A DNA stretch of 48,559 nucleotides from Gammaproteobacteria bacterium (lineage in GTDB: Bacteria; Pseudomonadota; Gammaproteobacteria; Pseudomonadales; Litorivicinaceae), in NCBI GenBank assembly GCA_002705795.1, contig PAHG01000002.1, positions 1 through 48,559 of the forward strand. The letters run 5' to 3'. The notes below the pieces were generated by a model. It saw only the letters and a program-made list of their open reading frames with translations, was not told the origin of the DNA and did no database searches. Every line of letters begins with the position of its first letter. The first letter of the stretch is position 1. Both the position numbers and the translations under genes were made by a program. Shown here piece by piece: positions 8,671 to 17,146 of this stretch.

Positions 8671-9740
8671 TACAAATCTTCAAAGTCACTTGCCTTGAAC
8701 GGTTCATCGATTACAAAATCTCGTCGGCATTTTTTTCCCACAAGCGAATCGAAGTAAACTGGATTTAAGCCGTTACAGGGTCTTTTAATGCCTATATCCG
8801 ATGCGTTTAACACCTCACCAGCCCTGAGATTCCTACTTGCAACCAACGACTTCCGGATTAAAGGAATATTTTTCTTCTCACAATCAGCGGGTCGCTTTAC
8901 CCCATCCCCGATAAAAAATTTAAAATCATTTAACAACGTTGCTAAGCGAGCGATTTCGTCAATTTCAGCACTAGCCTTATGATCAGGACCGATGTCATGC
9001 TTATCGAAAGTAACATGCTTCTCAATTACTCTTGCCCCAAACACACAGGCCACCAAAGCGGCCTCGATACCCTCGCTGTGATCAGAGTACCCGACAGGAA
9101 AATCTAACTCTCGGGCGAGGGTCTGAATAGCTGAAAGATTTAAGGAGTTCAGAGGCGCTGGATATTCTGACGTACAGTGCATGACCAGGGCTTGAGAACG
9201 CTTAAAAAACTTGGCCGCTTCCTTGACCTCACTTAGGGTCGAAGCTCCGGTCGATAAGATAGCCTTTAACCCATAATCTCGTATCTGTTTCAAGAAAGGG
9301 AAATTTGTTATCTCAGAAGACGCTACTTTTACAGTACTTACTGACAATTCATTTACTAGGTAATCTAAACTCGTGAAGTCAAACGGTGTACACAAGATGG
9401 GGATATTTTGCTCATCTGCGAATTCGAATAGATCACTTATGTCCGTGGGCCTCAATTCTAAGCTTTTCGCCAACTCGAGCTGCGAAGATGCACCCTCCTC
9501 TTTTTGGTAATCGGTTGCGTCAGCGTATCTACTTATTTCAGCCTCAGCATCGAATAGCTGCACTTTTACTGCGTCTGCCCCCGCATCCTTACAAGCCAAA
9601 ATTAAACTTTTCGCCTTTTCTACAGAACCGTCGTGGTTGACTCCAATTTCCGCCAAAAGAAGTGGTTTGCCCGAATAATTAGGCGAAAATAGTTGGTTAA
9701 AGTCAGACAAATTCGTACCTCGGAAAGAAAGAATCATCAT
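8670..9740 (-). CDS. Nonulosonic acid synthase (NeuB/LegI family)
   Basis: Condenses phosphoenolpyruvate with an N-acyl mannosamine-type sugar to a nine-carbon acid. The TIM-barrel part has AEIGVNHDG (30-38), DAVKVQ, ILSTGA, HCTSEYPAP and GYSDHSEG. The C-terminal SAF/antifreeze-like domain starts near 290 (RKSLVASRNLRAGEVL). Length of about 356 fits the family. NeuB, LegI and PseI are hard to separate by eye; the adjacent dehydratase and aminotransferase favour a 5,7-diamino acid such as legionaminic acid. The listed ATG overlaps the upstream gene by 38 bases; a TTG at 9710 with GAGG seven bases upstream is a credible alternative start. Confidence 0.93.
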   Translation of the reverse strand: MMILSFRGTNLSDFNQLFSPNYSGKPLLLAEIGVNHDGSVEKAKSLILACKDAGADAVKVQLFDAEAEISRYADATDYQKEEGASSQLELAKSLELRPTDISDLFEFADEQNIPILCTPFDFTSLDYLVNELSVSTVKVASSEITNFPFLKQIRDYGLKAILSTGASTLSEVKEAAKFFKRSQALVMHCTSEYPAPLNSLNLSAIQTLARELDFPVGYSDHSEGIEAALVACVFGARVIEKHVTFDKHDIGPDHKASAEIDEIARLATLLNDFKFFIGDGVKRPADCEKKNIPLIRKSLVASRNLRAGEVLNASDIGIKRPCNGLNPVYFDSLVGKKCRRDFVIDEPFKASDFEDL

Positions 9741-10710
9741 TCACCCCGCCGGCTTTCAAATATGCGTCTCCATCAATCACTAATTTTAGTAGATACAAAT
9801 CTTCCACTACGTTACTTAAAGATCGCTTAAACCGAGCCAGGGGGTTAGTTTCTAAACTATTCACACCACCCCCGAGGTGCACTCTACTTGCACCTCTTTC
9901 AAAAGCGTAATCTGAAAGACGAAAAAACGCCGCCGCACTTGCACCGCGAGTTGGCATCCCCTGCGATGCACTGAAATGATAGTAGAAGGTAGAATTAGCG
10001 CCAATAAACATCGAAACTAAACGTGGTTCACCATCTGTACTGGCAACAGCGAATTTACAATCAAACTCATTACCGGATGCACTTAAGGTTTCCCAATACT
10101 GCATTGGCCAATACCAACGATCCGCTGCTTCAACCCTATCCATAGTTTTACGATACATCTCATCAAATAGCGAGATATCCATATCGATCCCGTCAACTAA
10201 GTCAACACAACCTGTCTTAAAAAAATATCTGGCATCAGCTGCGGCTTTTTTACAAAACTTCTGTCTATTCCAGTCCATTCGAGGACCGTCCAACGAAAAA
10301 ACGCTCTTCTGCCGCGATAACCACTCGCTAGGAATATCAGCCAAAAATTGATTGAGTCGAGGATCCAACACTAACGATCCCACACAAATGTTCTCACTCT
10401 CACACCAGTTAACGAATGCCTTCATTGCATTAAGAAGCCGCGAACAGGAGATCTCGCTATCAGATAAGAACGATGTGTACCCGTATATCGACCTAACCTC
10501 TTTAACCGTTATCTGTTCCAATTTTCGATAAAAAATATAGAAGGGAAAAGCTATAAAACCGAGTGAATCTTCAATATAAAAAAATAATGCCTTGCCCCAT
10601 TGAATGCGATCGTAAATCCGAACATATTGTGGATCGCTATGAATATCGCGAAAAATGCTTTTATAAAAAATCAATTCTTGATCATTCTGGTTTTCGAGAA
10701 CCTGAAACAT
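9703..10710 (-). CDS. FemAB/GNAT-like N-acyltransferase
   Basis: A 335-residue soluble protein. The C-terminal half resembles BioF2/FemAB-like GNAT domains: FYYHFSASQGMPTRGASAAA, then DYAFERGASRVHLGGG, a block usual in FemAB-type proteins. Such enzymes transfer acetyl or aminoacyl groups to amines. The ATG directly follows the stop of the upstream aminotransferase, with GAGGGA upstream. In the canonical legionaminic route the 4-amino group is acetylated by a left-handed beta-helix enzyme (LegH/PglD); none is visible here, so this protein is the best candidate for that step. Acetyl versus aminoacyl donor is undetermined. Confidence 0.8.
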   Translation of the reverse strand: MFQVLENQNDQELIFYKSIFRDIHSDPQYVRIYDRIQWGKALFFYIEDSLGFIAFPFYIFYRKLEQITVKEVRSIYGYTSFLSDSEISCSRLLNAMKAFVNWCESENICVGSLVLDPRLNQFLADIPSEWLSRQKSVFSLDGPRMDWNRQKFCKKAAADARYFFKTGCVDLVDGIDMDISLFDEMYRKTMDRVEAADRWYWPMQYWETLSASGNEFDCKFAVASTDGEPRLVSMFIGANSTFYYHFSASQGMPTRGASAAAFFRLSDYAFERGASRVHLGGGVNSLETNPLARFKRSLSNVVEDLYLLKLVIDGDAYLKAGGVNDDSFFPRYEFV

Positions 10711-12210
10711 TTAGCGAACATCCCTCAATAACTGAGACAAAACACTGACTGCCCTGAATTGCATACCCGGAGTTATATCGAGGTTTGAAGGAAAACAAAT
10801 ACCTGACTTAAATATTTGCTCACTGACCGGGTTGTCGCTGACAGAAAATAGTCGCTTATTGACAAATACAGGTTGCATATGCAGCGGTTTCCATACATGG
10901 CGAAATTCAATTCCCTTTTGATTTAACGACCGAATGGTCTGACCGGGATACACCACATAGTTATCTAATCGACCTACCGTAAGCCAACGACAGTTTTTAG
11001 ATTCAGGTACAGTCTCCATCCAAGAAACTTGTAATCCAATGTCTGCACAAATTTTTTTATAATTCTCATATATCAGAATCTTCCGACTTACTCGATCGGC
11101 GAGGGAATTTATTTGCGCTACTCCTAGCGCAGCGAGTATGTTGGATAATCGATAGTTGAATCCAATCCGTTCATGATGGTAGTAAATTTGATCAGACTTG
11201 GCCTGGGTCGCAAGATATCTCACTGTCTTTGCACTTTCGGTATCGGGCGCTATAACCGCGCCGCCTCCCGACGTCGTAATCATCTTGTTTCCGTTGAAAG
11301 AGAGGGCCGCATATTTACCTTGTAATCCCGATGGTGTGCCTTCATACGTACTGCCAAATGCTTCCGCTGCATCCTGGACGATTGTTATTTCATATTCATC
11401 ACAAATTTTTGATACCAGGTTGTAGTCAGAAGCGCCTCCATAGATATCGGCGGTAATTAGGACCTTAGGCGCTGTTCCATATTCGTCTATCGAAAAGATG
11501 ATCGCTTTTCGTAAGCTCTCAGGGCATATTCCCCAAGTATCTGCGGTGCAATCGATGAATACCGGTATGGCACCGCAATATTCAATTGGGGCTGCCGAAG
11601 CAATAAAGGTAAACGTCGGAACAAGTACTACATCATTTCTACCGATGCCTAGTGACGCTAAAATCAGATGTATAGCTGCAGTCCCGGAGGCAACTGCCAC
11701 AACTTTTTCTGCATCGGTTTCCAACTCCGCGGCAATTTTCTCTTCAAACATCGTTATGTATGGGCCTACCGGTGCAATCCAATTCGAAGCCAGAGCATCT
11801 GATATGTGCTCTACCTCAGTTCCATTAAGTTCGGGATTCGACAATGGTATTTTTTCGAAGTAATCACTCCGGGACACTAGCGATCTCAGGCGTCCATCGT
11901 CATCCAACAATGGAATTTCCTCGATCCGGTGTTTCATTAATAACTCATAAACCACCGAATCTGTATCCTTGATATGGGCGAAGATGAATGACTTGCCGCA
12001 CTGGTTTGTCGAGCTTTCGGATACGAGCGAATTAAGGTCCTGACCTTGAAGCAAAAGGCGTCGCAAGTCACCTTCAGTGACAACAGATAAAAGCACACCG
12101 TTCGAGTCACATCTATAAAGTGTGCGTGTCTCGCCCCTTTCCATGAGCTCTAAAGCGCTAAGTATCGAGCAATCCTCGTTAATTGTGCGTTTGCAAAGAT
12201 CTCTATTCAC
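10711..12210 (-). CDS. CBS-domain / DegT-DnrJ-EryC1 aminotransferase fusion
   Basis: A 499-residue protein with two parts. Residues ~8-118 look like a CBS pair (VVTEGDLRRLL at 43-53, and a second repeat ending DDDGRLRSLVSRSDYF). Residues ~125-499 are a PLP-dependent sugar aminotransferase with SGTAAIHL near 175, PTFTFIA near 198, the PLP-ring Asp in QDAAEAFGS (D280) and the Schiff-base Lys in SFNGNKMITTSGGG (K309). LegC/PglE-type enzymes aminate the 4-keto sugar made by the dehydratase. CBS domains often bind adenine nucleotides, so allosteric control is possible (inference). The start is GTG with GAGA upstream. In known legionaminic clusters a CBS pair is fused to the nucleotidyltransferase PtmE rather than to the aminotransferase. 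Confidence 0.92.
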   Translation of the reverse strand: MNRDLCKRTINEDCSILSALELMERGETRTLYRCDSNGVLLSVVTEGDLRRLLLQGQDLNSLVSESSTNQCGKSFIFAHIKDTDSVVYELLMKHRIEEIPLLDDDGRLRSLVSRSDYFEKIPLSNPELNGTEVEHISDALASNWIAPVGPYITMFEEKIAAELETDAEKVVAVASGTAAIHLILASLGIGRNDVVLVPTFTFIASAAPIEYCGAIPVFIDCTADTWGICPESLRKAIIFSIDEYGTAPKVLITADIYGGASDYNLVSKICDEYEITIVQDAAEAFGSTYEGTPSGLQGKYAALSFNGNKMITTSGGGAVIAPDTESAKTVRYLATQAKSDQIYYHHERIGFNYRLSNILAALGVAQINSLADRVSRKILIYENYKKICADIGLQVSWMETVPESKNCRWLTVGRLDNYVVYPGQTIRSLNQKGIEFRHVWKPLHMQPVFVNKRLFSVSDNPVSEQIFKSGICFPSNLDITPGMQFRAVSVLSQLLRDVR

Positions 12211-12292
12211 AAATTAATCTCAATATCGCGCGTATCCTAATAGATTTATTTTTCGGATTGACTGCGCACTCATGCAACCAGATCAACAAATA

Positions 12293-12448
12293 TTATTCGT
12301 CGATGTCTAAAGTCGGCACAACCACTCGTTGAAAATTTTTATTCCACTCTCCCCACTCATTTTGGGCAGAAACACAGCCTCGTACTTCCACTCGTAACAA
12401 TCTGAGTCCGTTGGCAACCCGTTTAACTAGTTTCTTAGGAACTCTCCC
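12293..12448 (-). pseudogene. Possible gene remnant between the aminotransferase and the GT-B-like gene
   Basis: After the stop of the upstream minus-strand gene, one frame stays open for about 50 codons to a TAA at 12293. It reads as a plausible protein tail (ending RVVVPTLDIDE), but there is no ATG and no clear ribosome binding site; a GTG is at 12391. It may be the end of a lost gene or chance. I do not recognise a family. Confidence 0.2.
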
Positions 12449-12454
12449 CGATCA

Positions 12455-13681
12455 TCATGCTTCTACAAACAACCCTTTTCGAAGGAAATGCTGCAGTTTG
12501 ATTAAATTCTCAGGGTGCAAATTCAGGGCGTCCGCAACACGTTCATCAAAACTTGTCTCCTCGATTTCGAACATTTCGATTTTTTTCGTGGAGGTTATCA
12601 ATTTGCCTGAGGCTACACCCATTTTCACAAGCGGCATGTCGCTGTGTGTATGCGGATCAATCTGGATCAAGCTTGCACCACGCAGTAACAATTCTATCAA
12701 TGCTGTTGAATTACGCCCAACAACAAAACGATAAGATCTCGGATCAAGATCCTCGATTTGGCTAAAATCTATTGATACATCAACTCTTTCGATCCGTTCA
12801 ATAAGTTCATCTGTGGCCTGCGCCGGATGCGGACGCCATACCAATTCTAGTCCCAGCTTTTCAAAAGCCTCGCGGAGCAAATTTACCTCAGACACCGTTT
12901 CTTCAGTACTTCTAAAAATCGATTTCCGCGAAATGCAATCAAGATAAGAATGTGAATCAATGTGCAGAACTTTGCGACGGTGCAGAGAACTTCGACATAG
13001 CTCGTTATCAAAATTTAAAGCGTCAAATATCCTGATAAACAGCGGATTACCAAAAAACGTAGGTCTACTGTGTTTCTGGTCGACAAGTTTCAATCGATTA
13101 ATACATTTAAATGCTTCTCTGTTAAGAAAATTTATGTAAGTGGAAGCCATCTTGTAGTAAGGAACACCCGAAAATAAGTCTGTGAATATAACGCCAGGAG
13201 TGCAGATCTCTGATGCCACCATCTGAGCGGCTCGTTCCGCTCGAGGTGAGTTTGTCGTAATAAGTGCGGCGGGCTGAATTTCCCGGAAAATTGATTCCAT
13301 TGTATTGATGGGTAAAAAGGCCTGCCTTCCGATTTCTGAGTATTTTTTTTGCCACTTCGCCTTTCCATAAAATTGTTCTGAATCCATATAAGAGAGGCCT
13401 AGGTATCTGAGTGACTCCAACTTATCGATACCACTATGAGGATTGTGATGATCGAAGAAGATTTCACCACCAATGTTCACAGCCTCCTCAAGCTTAGATG
13501 CAGAAGTAAAGGACCAGAGATCTATTTTTTCATATTGCTCATCTTTAAATTCGTCCTTGGCCGTCAGCAGAGGCAAAATCACAACATTTTCGTTTGGTAA
13601 CAAATCGGCTAGGATTTTTATGGTTTTTGCGTGTGAGCGACCATAACAAACGAGCAAATATTTCTTTCTATTACATTTCAT
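12455..13681 (-). CDS. Probable GT-B-like glycosyltransferase, unrecognised family
   Basis: A 408-residue soluble protein. Near the end it has WRPHPAQ, then FVVGRNSTALIELLLRGASL, an arrangement seen in GT-B enzymes such as capsule poly-sialyl- and glycerophosphotransferases, where an RPHP-type block precedes a GxxS-T-x-E nucleotide/phosphate loop. I place the start at the ATG giving MKCNRKKYLLVCYG because it overlaps the cytidylyltransferase stop by only 11 bases. Lying directly after the CMP-sugar synthase gene, it is the best candidate for the nonulosonate transferase (inference). No CAZy family can be assigned by eye. Confidence 0.75.
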   Translation of the reverse strand: MKCNRKKYLLVCYGRSHAKTIKILADLLPNENVVILPLLTAKDEFKDEQYEKIDLWSFTSASKLEEAVNIGGEIFFDHHNPHSGIDKLESLRYLGLSYMDSEQFYGKAKWQKKYSEIGRQAFLPINTMESIFREIQPAALITTNSPRAERAAQMVASEICTPGVIFTDLFSGVPYYKMASTYINFLNREAFKCINRLKLVDQKHSRPTFFGNPLFIRIFDALNFDNELCRSSLHRRKVLHIDSHSYLDCISRKSIFRSTEETVSEVNLLREAFEKLGLELVWRPHPAQATDELIERIERVDVSIDFSQIEDLDPRSYRFVVGRNSTALIELLLRGASLIQIDPHTHSDMPLVKMGVASGKLITSTKKIEMFEIEETSFDERVADALNLHPENLIKLQHFLRKGLFVEA

Positions 13682-14366
13682 GACTGGAGATGCTTGAAGA
13701 GGTTGACAGCTCGATCGCCCCAGCAAGAATCAAGTCCTCCTCAGTGTCTATGTCAATTGCCTCCAGTCTTGAAACTATTATTGGCATGACCGTGCCAGAA
13801 AATGGCGTCTCACTACGAAGAATATAATCACCATTGGAAACATAAACGACTGTGGAGATACCTAATACTTTCTTCGAATCCTGCCTCCGGACGGACATCA
13901 CATCGAAGAGCGGTTTCAATACACCGTTTCCTGAAAGTTCATACATATTCAAGAAGGGATTTCGTTCCAGTTCGTAGGCCGCGCAGACAATGTCAGCCTT
14001 CGAATCACGATATAATTCGCATGCCAATTCAATCGAATCAAAACTCCGCAGAGGTGCAGTGGTCGGCAGAGACACGAAAACATCATCGGGTCCGATAGAG
14101 AGCGTCCGACAAGCGTGTTTCCATGAGAGTATTTCGGGACTGTTATCGGTCGCCAATTCGCCCGGTCTTTCAATGACTGAAGCACCGAGTAACTCGGCCT
14201 GTTTGGCAATTTCTTCAGAGTCTGTCGAAACGAAACAAACACTAGCTAAATTTAAGCCATGGCTGACAGACCGCTCTAAAAGTGAGCGCCCATTAAGCAC
14301 TCTCAGATTCTTTCCTGGCAACCCTTTTGATCCGCCTCGGCAAAATACCATTGGGAAAATATTCAC
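13671..14366 (-). CDS. CMP-nonulosonate cytidylyltransferase (NeuA/LegF family)
   Basis: Activates a nonulosonic acid with CTP. The N-terminal CTP-binding signature CRGGSKGLPGKN is at residues 9-20. VSTDSEEIAKQA and a LPTTAPLRS block follow, all typical of acylneuraminate cytidylyltransferases. Length of 231 fits the short, single-domain form. The GTG start overlaps the stop of the upstream oxidoreductase (GTGA). Together with the synthase at 8670-9740 and the 2-epimerase at 15404-16498 it completes the activation end of the pathway. Confidence 0.93.
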   Translation of the reverse strand: MNIFPMVFCRGGSKGLPGKNLRVLNGRSLLERSVSHGLNLASVCFVSTDSEEIAKQAELLGASVIERPGELATDNSPEILSWKHACRTLSIGPDDVFVSLPTTAPLRSFDSIELACELYRDSKADIVCAAYELERNPFLNMYELSGNGVLKPLFDVMSVRRQDSKKVLGISTVVYVSNGDYILRSETPFSGTVMPIIVSRLEAIDIDTEEDLILAGAIELSTSSSISSHEM

Positions 14367-15340
14367 TCTAATTCACCGCTACAGTCAAAGACTGGAACTA
14401 GCCTTTCAGCCTCGACAAAACTACATAACGGTGAACGCTCCATCAGTGCCAAGATCTGTCTTCGATAATTAATTCCCCAAGATTCAGTGCGGGGTAGTTC
14501 AAGATCGTATTCTTTGGCGTTGGCAGTTTGTGCTACGAATTGCTCTCTAATCAAGTCTCCTCTCAAAGACCCATTTGAACCCACTATTTTTAATTCCATC
14601 GAGGCTTCACGTTGCAAAAAGTCAACAGTTATCATTGTGAATACACCAGCACGCGTCTCCAGACGATAATTAACAAAATCCTCTGTTTCGATCTCCAAAT
14701 CACTCAGCTTAGCAACATATTTGTCAACCAACTCAAATTCGCCGAAAAGATATTGAGCAAGATCCAGTTCATGACTTAATTCTCGGCCCACTCCGCCCCC
14801 CAGACTCTTCAGCGCCGAGACTGTTCTCCTATAGTCCGCCTGAGGCCTCCAATCAGGCAAATACTGCCCTGTGGAAATATTGCAATATAAAAGTCGGCCT
14901 AAGGGTGAATCAGCTAACCACTCTCGCAAAGCTTTCACGCACGGCTGAGCGCGTAATACATACCCAATAGCAACCTGATTTAGATCAATCTTTTCATCTA
15001 GCGACACCTTAAGAAAACCAAGGCTTTCAGCAGAACTAACTATCGGCTTTTCTATCAAAATAAATTCACTGACTCTATCGGCCACCATGCAGGCGTGTAA
15101 TCGATAAGAAGCAGGTGTGGCAATTACTGCCACATCGTAATGCCTCGTACCCAAACTAAGACCAGCGATCGTCCGGGTGGCAAGGTGAGCCCGCTCAGAT
15201 TCACTGAAACCAAGAATTTCAGTGTCAGAGAGAAATGATCGTGAGGGTACACAGCGTATTTCAGAGAACCAACCATCTTCCGATAGCCATTGCTCGAACT
15301 TCTTACCTATACTACCTGTCCCAAATATCAGCGCCTTCAT
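14363..15340 (-). CDS. Gfo/Idh/MocA family oxidoreductase
   Basis: A 325-residue NAD(P)-dependent sugar oxidoreductase. The Rossmann start is IFGTGSIGKKF (5-15), and the conserved catalytic-region Lys is in EKP (97-99). Mid-protein GRELSHELDLAQYLFG corresponds to the family's substrate-binding His-Asp region. Members oxidise or reduce sugars, sugar acids or nucleotide sugars. In this locus it could alter a carbon of the nonulosonic acid or its precursor (inference). It is coupled to the downstream cytidylyltransferase and diverges from the 2-epimerase gene, so 15341-15403 should contain promoters for both directions. Confidence 0.88.
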   Translation of the reverse strand: MKALIFGTGSIGKKFEQWLSEDGWFSEIRCVPSRSFLSDTEILGFSESERAHLATRTIAGLSLGTRHYDVAVIATPASYRLHACMVADRVSEFILIEKPIVSSAESLGFLKVSLDEKIDLNQVAIGYVLRAQPCVKALREWLADSPLGRLLYCNISTGQYLPDWRPQADYRRTVSALKSLGGGVGRELSHELDLAQYLFGEFELVDKYVAKLSDLEIETEDFVNYRLETRAGVFTMITVDFLQREASMELKIVGSNGSLRGDLIREQFVAQTANAKEYDLELPRTESWGINYRRQILALMERSPLCSFVEAERLVPVFDCSGELE

Positions 15341-15403
15341 GAGCCTTAAATGATGTTGCTTTTGCGGGGCAATATAACAGCAATCGAGGACAGTATCCGT
15401 AAC

Positions 15404-16498
15404 ATGAATGAGAAAAATAAAATTGCGATTGTAACTACTGCAAGGAGTGACTTTAACACCGTCAAGCCTTTAGCCGAGTCACTATTGCGCGCGGGCTTCG
15501 ATTGCGGATTGATCGTTGGCGGCATGCACTTTCTTGAGACGAAGGGATTTTCAAAAAATGAAATAATTAAAACAGGGATTCCAATTTTTGCGGAGTTAGA
15601 CTTTTTCTGTGACGATCCAAATATGACCCCCTCGTTGTTTCTCGAGGGGCTATCAAAATGTCAGTCACTGGCAGCGAAAAAATTAAAAATTCTTAATTTG
15701 GATCTTCTCGTAATAACGGGAGACCGACTGGAGAATATCCCAATAATGATGTCGGCATTGCTCTACCAAATAAAAATGCTTCACGTTTGCGGGGGGGATG
15801 AGACGAAAGGCTCCCTAGACAATATAGCCCGAAACTTAATGTCTAATTTTGCGACCTATCATTGTGTGTCTATGCTGGAACATCAACAAAAGTTGATTTC
15901 TTTGGGAGTCAAACAAGATCGCGTTGTCATCACTGGAGATCCGGGCATCGATGAGCTCCACAATACGGAAATAATCGAAAAGGAAGCGCTGCGTCGTAAA
16001 CTAGGGATCAATACCCAAAACTTCTGCATCCTAATTTATCACCCCGAAACAAATCCTTACCACTATAACCTTAATTCAATCCTCTCAGGCTTGGAAATCT
16101 ATTCAACAACCAATACGGTGCTTTATGTAGAACCCAATATCGATCCCTCAGACGTCACTGTCAGCCGAGGCCCTATTGGAGAAAACTTTTCGTATATAGC
16201 CAACCTCGAACCATCTCTCTTTTACAATGCATTGCATTACTGCGACTTCATCATCGGAAACTCTTCGGCTGGAATATGGGAGTCTCCTTCTTTCGGAACG
16301 CCTGCGATCAACATAGGTAGTAGGCAGGATGGGCGAAAACGGAATAGGAACATAATTGATGTAGAAAGCTATGATCCGGATCAGATTAGACTAGCTATAG
16401 GCACACAACTGTCACGAGGCAAATACAAAAACTTAAAAAACCACTTTGGCGATGGTAGCGCGTCAAAACAGATCCTTGAGGTCATCAAAGGTATATAA
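15404..16498 (+). CDS. UDP-N-acetylglucosamine 2-epimerase, hydrolysing (NeuC/LegG family)
   Basis: Releases UDP while inverting C2, giving ManNAc or a 2,4-diacetamido-trideoxymannose. Family blocks seen are IVTTARSDFNTVKPL near the start, VITGDRLENIP, CGGDETKGSLDN, YHPETNPYH and the late IGNSSAGIWESPSFGTPAINIG. I use the ATG giving MNEKNKIAIV because the homologous proteins begin here and GAGGA lies 13 bases upstream; an in-frame ATG at 15350 would add 18 residues. It is on the plus strand with one following gene, an island within an otherwise minus-strand cluster. Confidence 0.93.
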   Translation: MNEKNKIAIVTTARSDFNTVKPLAESLLRAGFDCGLIVGGMHFLETKGFSKNEIIKTGIPIFAELDFFCDDPNMTPSLFLEGLSKCQSLAAKKLKILNLDLLVITGDRLENIPIMMSALLYQIKMLHVCGGDETKGSLDNIARNLMSNFATYHCVSMLEHQQKLISLGVKQDRVVITGDPGIDELHNTEIIEKEALRRKLGINTQNFCILIYHPETNPYHYNLNSILSGLEIYSTTNTVLYVEPNIDPSDVTVSRGPIGENFSYIANLEPSLFYNALHYCDFIIGNSSAGIWESPSFGTPAINIGSRQDGRKRNRNIIDVESYDPDQIRLAIGTQLSRGKYKNLKNHFGDGSASKQILEVIKGI

Positions 16499-17146
16499 AT
16501 GCATTGGGAAGAGCAGCATAAAACAAAACATTGGGGTACTTATCCTGAAATAGATTTGGTTCGAAAGGCTAAGCACCACATGTCTCTAATTACAGTACAG
16601 CAAGACGTCAGACCAAAATGCTTAGACCTGGGTTGCGGTGCCGGCGCCAACTCGATCATGTTAGCTGATTGTGGTTTTGACGTACTAGCGATTGATGGCT
16701 CTCAAACGGCTATAAGCCGTTTAGAAAATAGAATAGCCGGTACGGACAAAGAGCAATACATTCAATGCCGTGTCCTTGATTTCAACCAGCTCCACGTAGT
16801 GCAAGATCGCTTTGAGTTTATCGTAGATAACTTGTCCGTCTACGCTAACGCTATAGACGAAATAAGCGAATGTCTTTCTACTATCAGAACGCTTATGGGC
16901 CGTGATTGCAAATTCTATTCAAGAGTATGGGGGAAAAGAACATCTGGTCTCGCAGACCCAGAAAAGTACTTTTACTGCGATCCCCAAGAAGGGCCTTGCA
17001 AAAATACTGGAGAGACCACCGTATTTGATCGAGACTTAATTGACAGGCTATATGGCTCGCTGTTTCGGATCGAAGTCGATGAGATTGAAACGACCTATCA
17101 TGATGGCACCGTCTGGCACGAATACATTATACAATCGAGCGCCTAG
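16499..17146 (+). CDS. SAM-dependent class I methyltransferase
   Basis: A 215-residue protein with motif I CLDLGCGAGANSIML (41-55), an acidic end of beta-2 in VLAIDGSQTA and a motif-IV-like FIVDNLS. Its ATG follows the 2-epimerase stop directly (TAAATG), so it is co-transcribed and probably acts on the same sugar branch. It ends tail-to-tail with the FAD oxidoreductase, overlapping by 4 bases. The target is unknown; an O-methyl or N-methyl decoration of the glycan is the simplest inference. Confidence 0.87.
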   Translation: MHWEEQHKTKHWGTYPEIDLVRKAKHHMSLITVQQDVRPKCLDLGCGAGANSIMLADCGFDVLAIDGSQTAISRLENRIAGTDKEQYIQCRVLDFNQLHVVQDRFEFIVDNLSVYANAIDEISECLSTIRTLMGRDCKFYSRVWGKRTSGLADPEKYFYCDPQEGPCKNTGETTVFDRDLIDRLYGSLFRIEVDEIETTYHDGTVWHEYIIQSSA

